Below, piece after piece: positions 62,591 to 64,000 of a DNA stretch of 64,000 nt; position 1 is the stretch's first letter, and every line of letters begins with the position of its first letter. Made by a program: the position numbers and the translations under genes. Under the pieces are notes generated by a model. That model saw nothing but the letters and a program-made list of their open reading frames with translations, made no database searches and was not told where the DNA came from. Source of the DNA: Lepidurus packardi (taxonomy: Eukaryota; Arthropoda; Branchiopoda; Notostraca; Triopsidae); NCBI GenBank assembly GCA_023053545.1, contig JAKZAN010000005.1, forward strand, positions 7,378,001-7,442,000, read 5' to 3'.

Positions 62591-63354
62591 AACACGAAAC
62601 GAAATGACGCGTTTAGGGATAAGGTTTTCCCTCGTTTTCAACCAGTCCGTGCCGCCACCTATTAAGAAGCTCAACAAGGACTCAAACCTCCTAGTACAGT
62701 TAAAAAAAGTAAACGGTTTACAACGCGGATCTTACTTCAGTCGAAAAACTACATAGAATATAAGAGAGAAACGTCGTTTTTCTCTTAGCGAATGCTTTGT
62801 TCTAGTTGATTAGGAATGCCTACTTTGCGGGGTGTGCGGGCAAGTCTGTAAATCTATCCCTCCTATATTCCTTCACCACCACAGAACCTACTGAGACCGA
62901 GAAAGCGGGTTCAAACCTTTACCTCTAATATATCTGTATTATGCTGGCTAATTTTTATAGGCCTGTTTCTGTAAGGTATACCTTAAAAACAGAGATTTTA
63001 TTTTTAGAGTTCCATTGGATTTGAATAGCGCGCGTCACTGAAAGACGCATGGCCCACTTCGGCCACTATAGGCCTGTAACCGCTTGCAGCTTGTAGCCGC
63101 TTGCAGCCTCGCAGTCGTGCTCACACAGCCGAACCTGTTGGATGTTGAAGATCTGTTGTCGTGACTAATTTTTGGGACAGTTGTGTTTTCAGGGTAAGTT
63201 AATTTTACTGTTGGTTAGTTTTTGCACAATTCTTGTTGTTCCATACGCATTTATTTAGCTTCGTGTGTGGAATTTGGGTGTGGTTTGAGTGCAGTCTGCA
63301 GCTCCTGTTAGCACAGGTCTCATTCACGTTTAACCGCATCACCACTGCCTACAG
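62591..63354. other. Promoter-proximal intergenic region between TUT and a candidate plus-strand gene
   Basis: It holds a 49-codon plus-strand ORF at 62,604 (unrecognised), a short imperfect repeat of (A/G)GCCGCTTGCAGC near 63,070-63,110 and a consensus donor AGG|GTAAGTTAA at 63,194. It could act as a bidirectional promoter. No coding feature is certain. Confidence 0.35.
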
Positions 63355-63617
63355 GACTGTCGACGATTCCTGAAACTTTGCCTGCTCGTAAACCTTCGAT
63401 CGCAAAACGATTCCGTTCCAAATCCACTTCCCAAGTCCATGACTTGAAAGAAAGCTTTATCAACCCAGCATTTTGTCTTGAAAATCTAGCCTTAAAGAAA
63501 CCTACGTTAGACGATACCCCTGTCATCTATACAATAGACAAATCACCTAGATCGCGGGATCGGCGGACCCTCTTACCTCCACCAATTGACCCTTCATCGG
63601 ACCCTTCCTCTTTATGA
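63355..63617 (+). CDS. Candidate terminal exon of an unrecognised plus-strand gene
   Basis: An open frame runs from a good acceptor (CTGCCTACAG at 63,345-63,354) to TGA at 63,615-63,617. It encodes about 87 residues: TIPETLPARKPSIAKRFRSK, then Ser/Lys-rich sequence with DLKESFINPAFCLENLALKK and a Pro/Asp/Ser tail. There is no ATG in the frame, so an upstream exon is needed; a donor at 63,194 is a possible partner. I do not recognise the product. It may equally be a chance ORF. The codon composition resembles the neighbouring genes more than the intergenic ORFs do. Confidence 0.3.
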
Positions 63618-64000
63618 AGAGGAGGGTAAAGGTATACGGTTTTATTAGTTCGAAACATGACAAAGGGGTTTGTTCCGGCAAGAACAAAATGCTTAATCTG
63701 AGGTTTAAAGGAGTTTAGTGCATACTTTAGGTTGGAACTGTCTTTGGTATTCTTCTCTCTAGTATTAAGAGTAGTATTGTGTACTTCAGGGTGTTTTGCT
63801 TTGGTCTCACTTTGATTACCACGGATTTTCAGGACCCGTATTTTCTTTTACACAGGGATTAAGCTTTATGTTCATTATAACACCAACTGGTGCTTTCGAT
63901 TTGGGTGAAGGTGCGAAAAGGATCTGTATTACTTCTTTAAAAAAGCGTTGCAAGTCTTTTTATCTGGCTAACTTTTTGCTTCCGATTTAGGCAAGAGGTT
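63618..64000. other. Right edge, no supported gene
   Basis: A short plus-strand ORF (63,796-63,990) is unrecognised. An 8-bp-scale hairpin CCTCTT-TATG-AAGAGG lies at 63,606-63,621, overlapping the stop of the candidate exon. Confidence 0.35.

Noticed and set aside
62604-62753. 49-codon plus-strand ORF starting MTRLGIRFSL
   Set aside because: Short, in a promoter-like region, with no family resemblance; could be a leader peptide but unsupported.
62895-62925. tRNA T-loop-like sequence GGGTTCAAACC
   Set aside because: No matching acceptor, D or anticodon stems could be drawn upstream.
1-64000. LTR, retroviral, Polinton or other virus-like elements
   Set aside because: No reverse transcriptase, integrase, capsid or envelope signature and no long terminal direct repeats were recognised anywhere in the window.

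Overview
The window looks like nuclear DNA of an arthropod, most likely a branchiopod crustacean of the Daphnia type (inference). The grounds are a moderate GC content, very compact introns of about 48-70 nt in two housekeeping-type genes, a large gene-poor stretch with long introns around a developmental zinc-finger gene, and protein sequences that align from memory to metazoan basonuclin, GLD2 and TUT4/TUT7. No bacterial, organellar, CRISPR, rRNA or tRNA features were seen. No LTR, retroviral, Polinton-like or other virus-like element was recognised.

Layout. Positions 1-5.7 kb are noncoding, with a foldback element at the left edge. A basonuclin/disconnected-family transcription factor lies on the minus strand. 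Its main exon is 10,697-6,375, with conserved upstream exons at 14,215-13,947 and 27,480-27,378 and a tentative first coding exon ending at 36,164. Its introns are 3.2, 13.2 and probably 8.7 kb and hold several short inverted-repeat elements and simple repeats. From about 36.4 to 54.5 kb I see no convincing gene. This stretch holds hAT-like and TTAA-flanked MITEs, tandem repeats and CpG-rich patches.

The right end is gene-dense. A GLD2-type noncanonical poly(A) polymerase (plus strand, 54,575-56,824, nine coding exons, 586 aa) converges on a TUT4/TUT7-type terminal uridylyltransferase (minus strand, 62,478-57,988, twelve coding exons, 1264 aa). Both coding sequences were assembled exon by exon: all splice phases agree, all junctions are GT-AG, and the totals divide by three. 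A candidate exon of another plus-strand gene lies at 63,355-63,617.

Functionally, the right end pairs two RNA 3'-end nucleotidyltransferases of one superfamily with predicted different nucleotide preference: GLD2 has FDLTNTAR and should favour ATP, while the TUT has FDLNHN and should favour UTP. The left and centre form the regulatory landscape of one developmental transcription factor that keeps all three zinc-finger pairs of vertebrate basonuclins. The clearest mobile element is a 299-bp hAT-like MITE with a perfect 8-bp target duplication, inserted inside a unit of a local tandem repeat.
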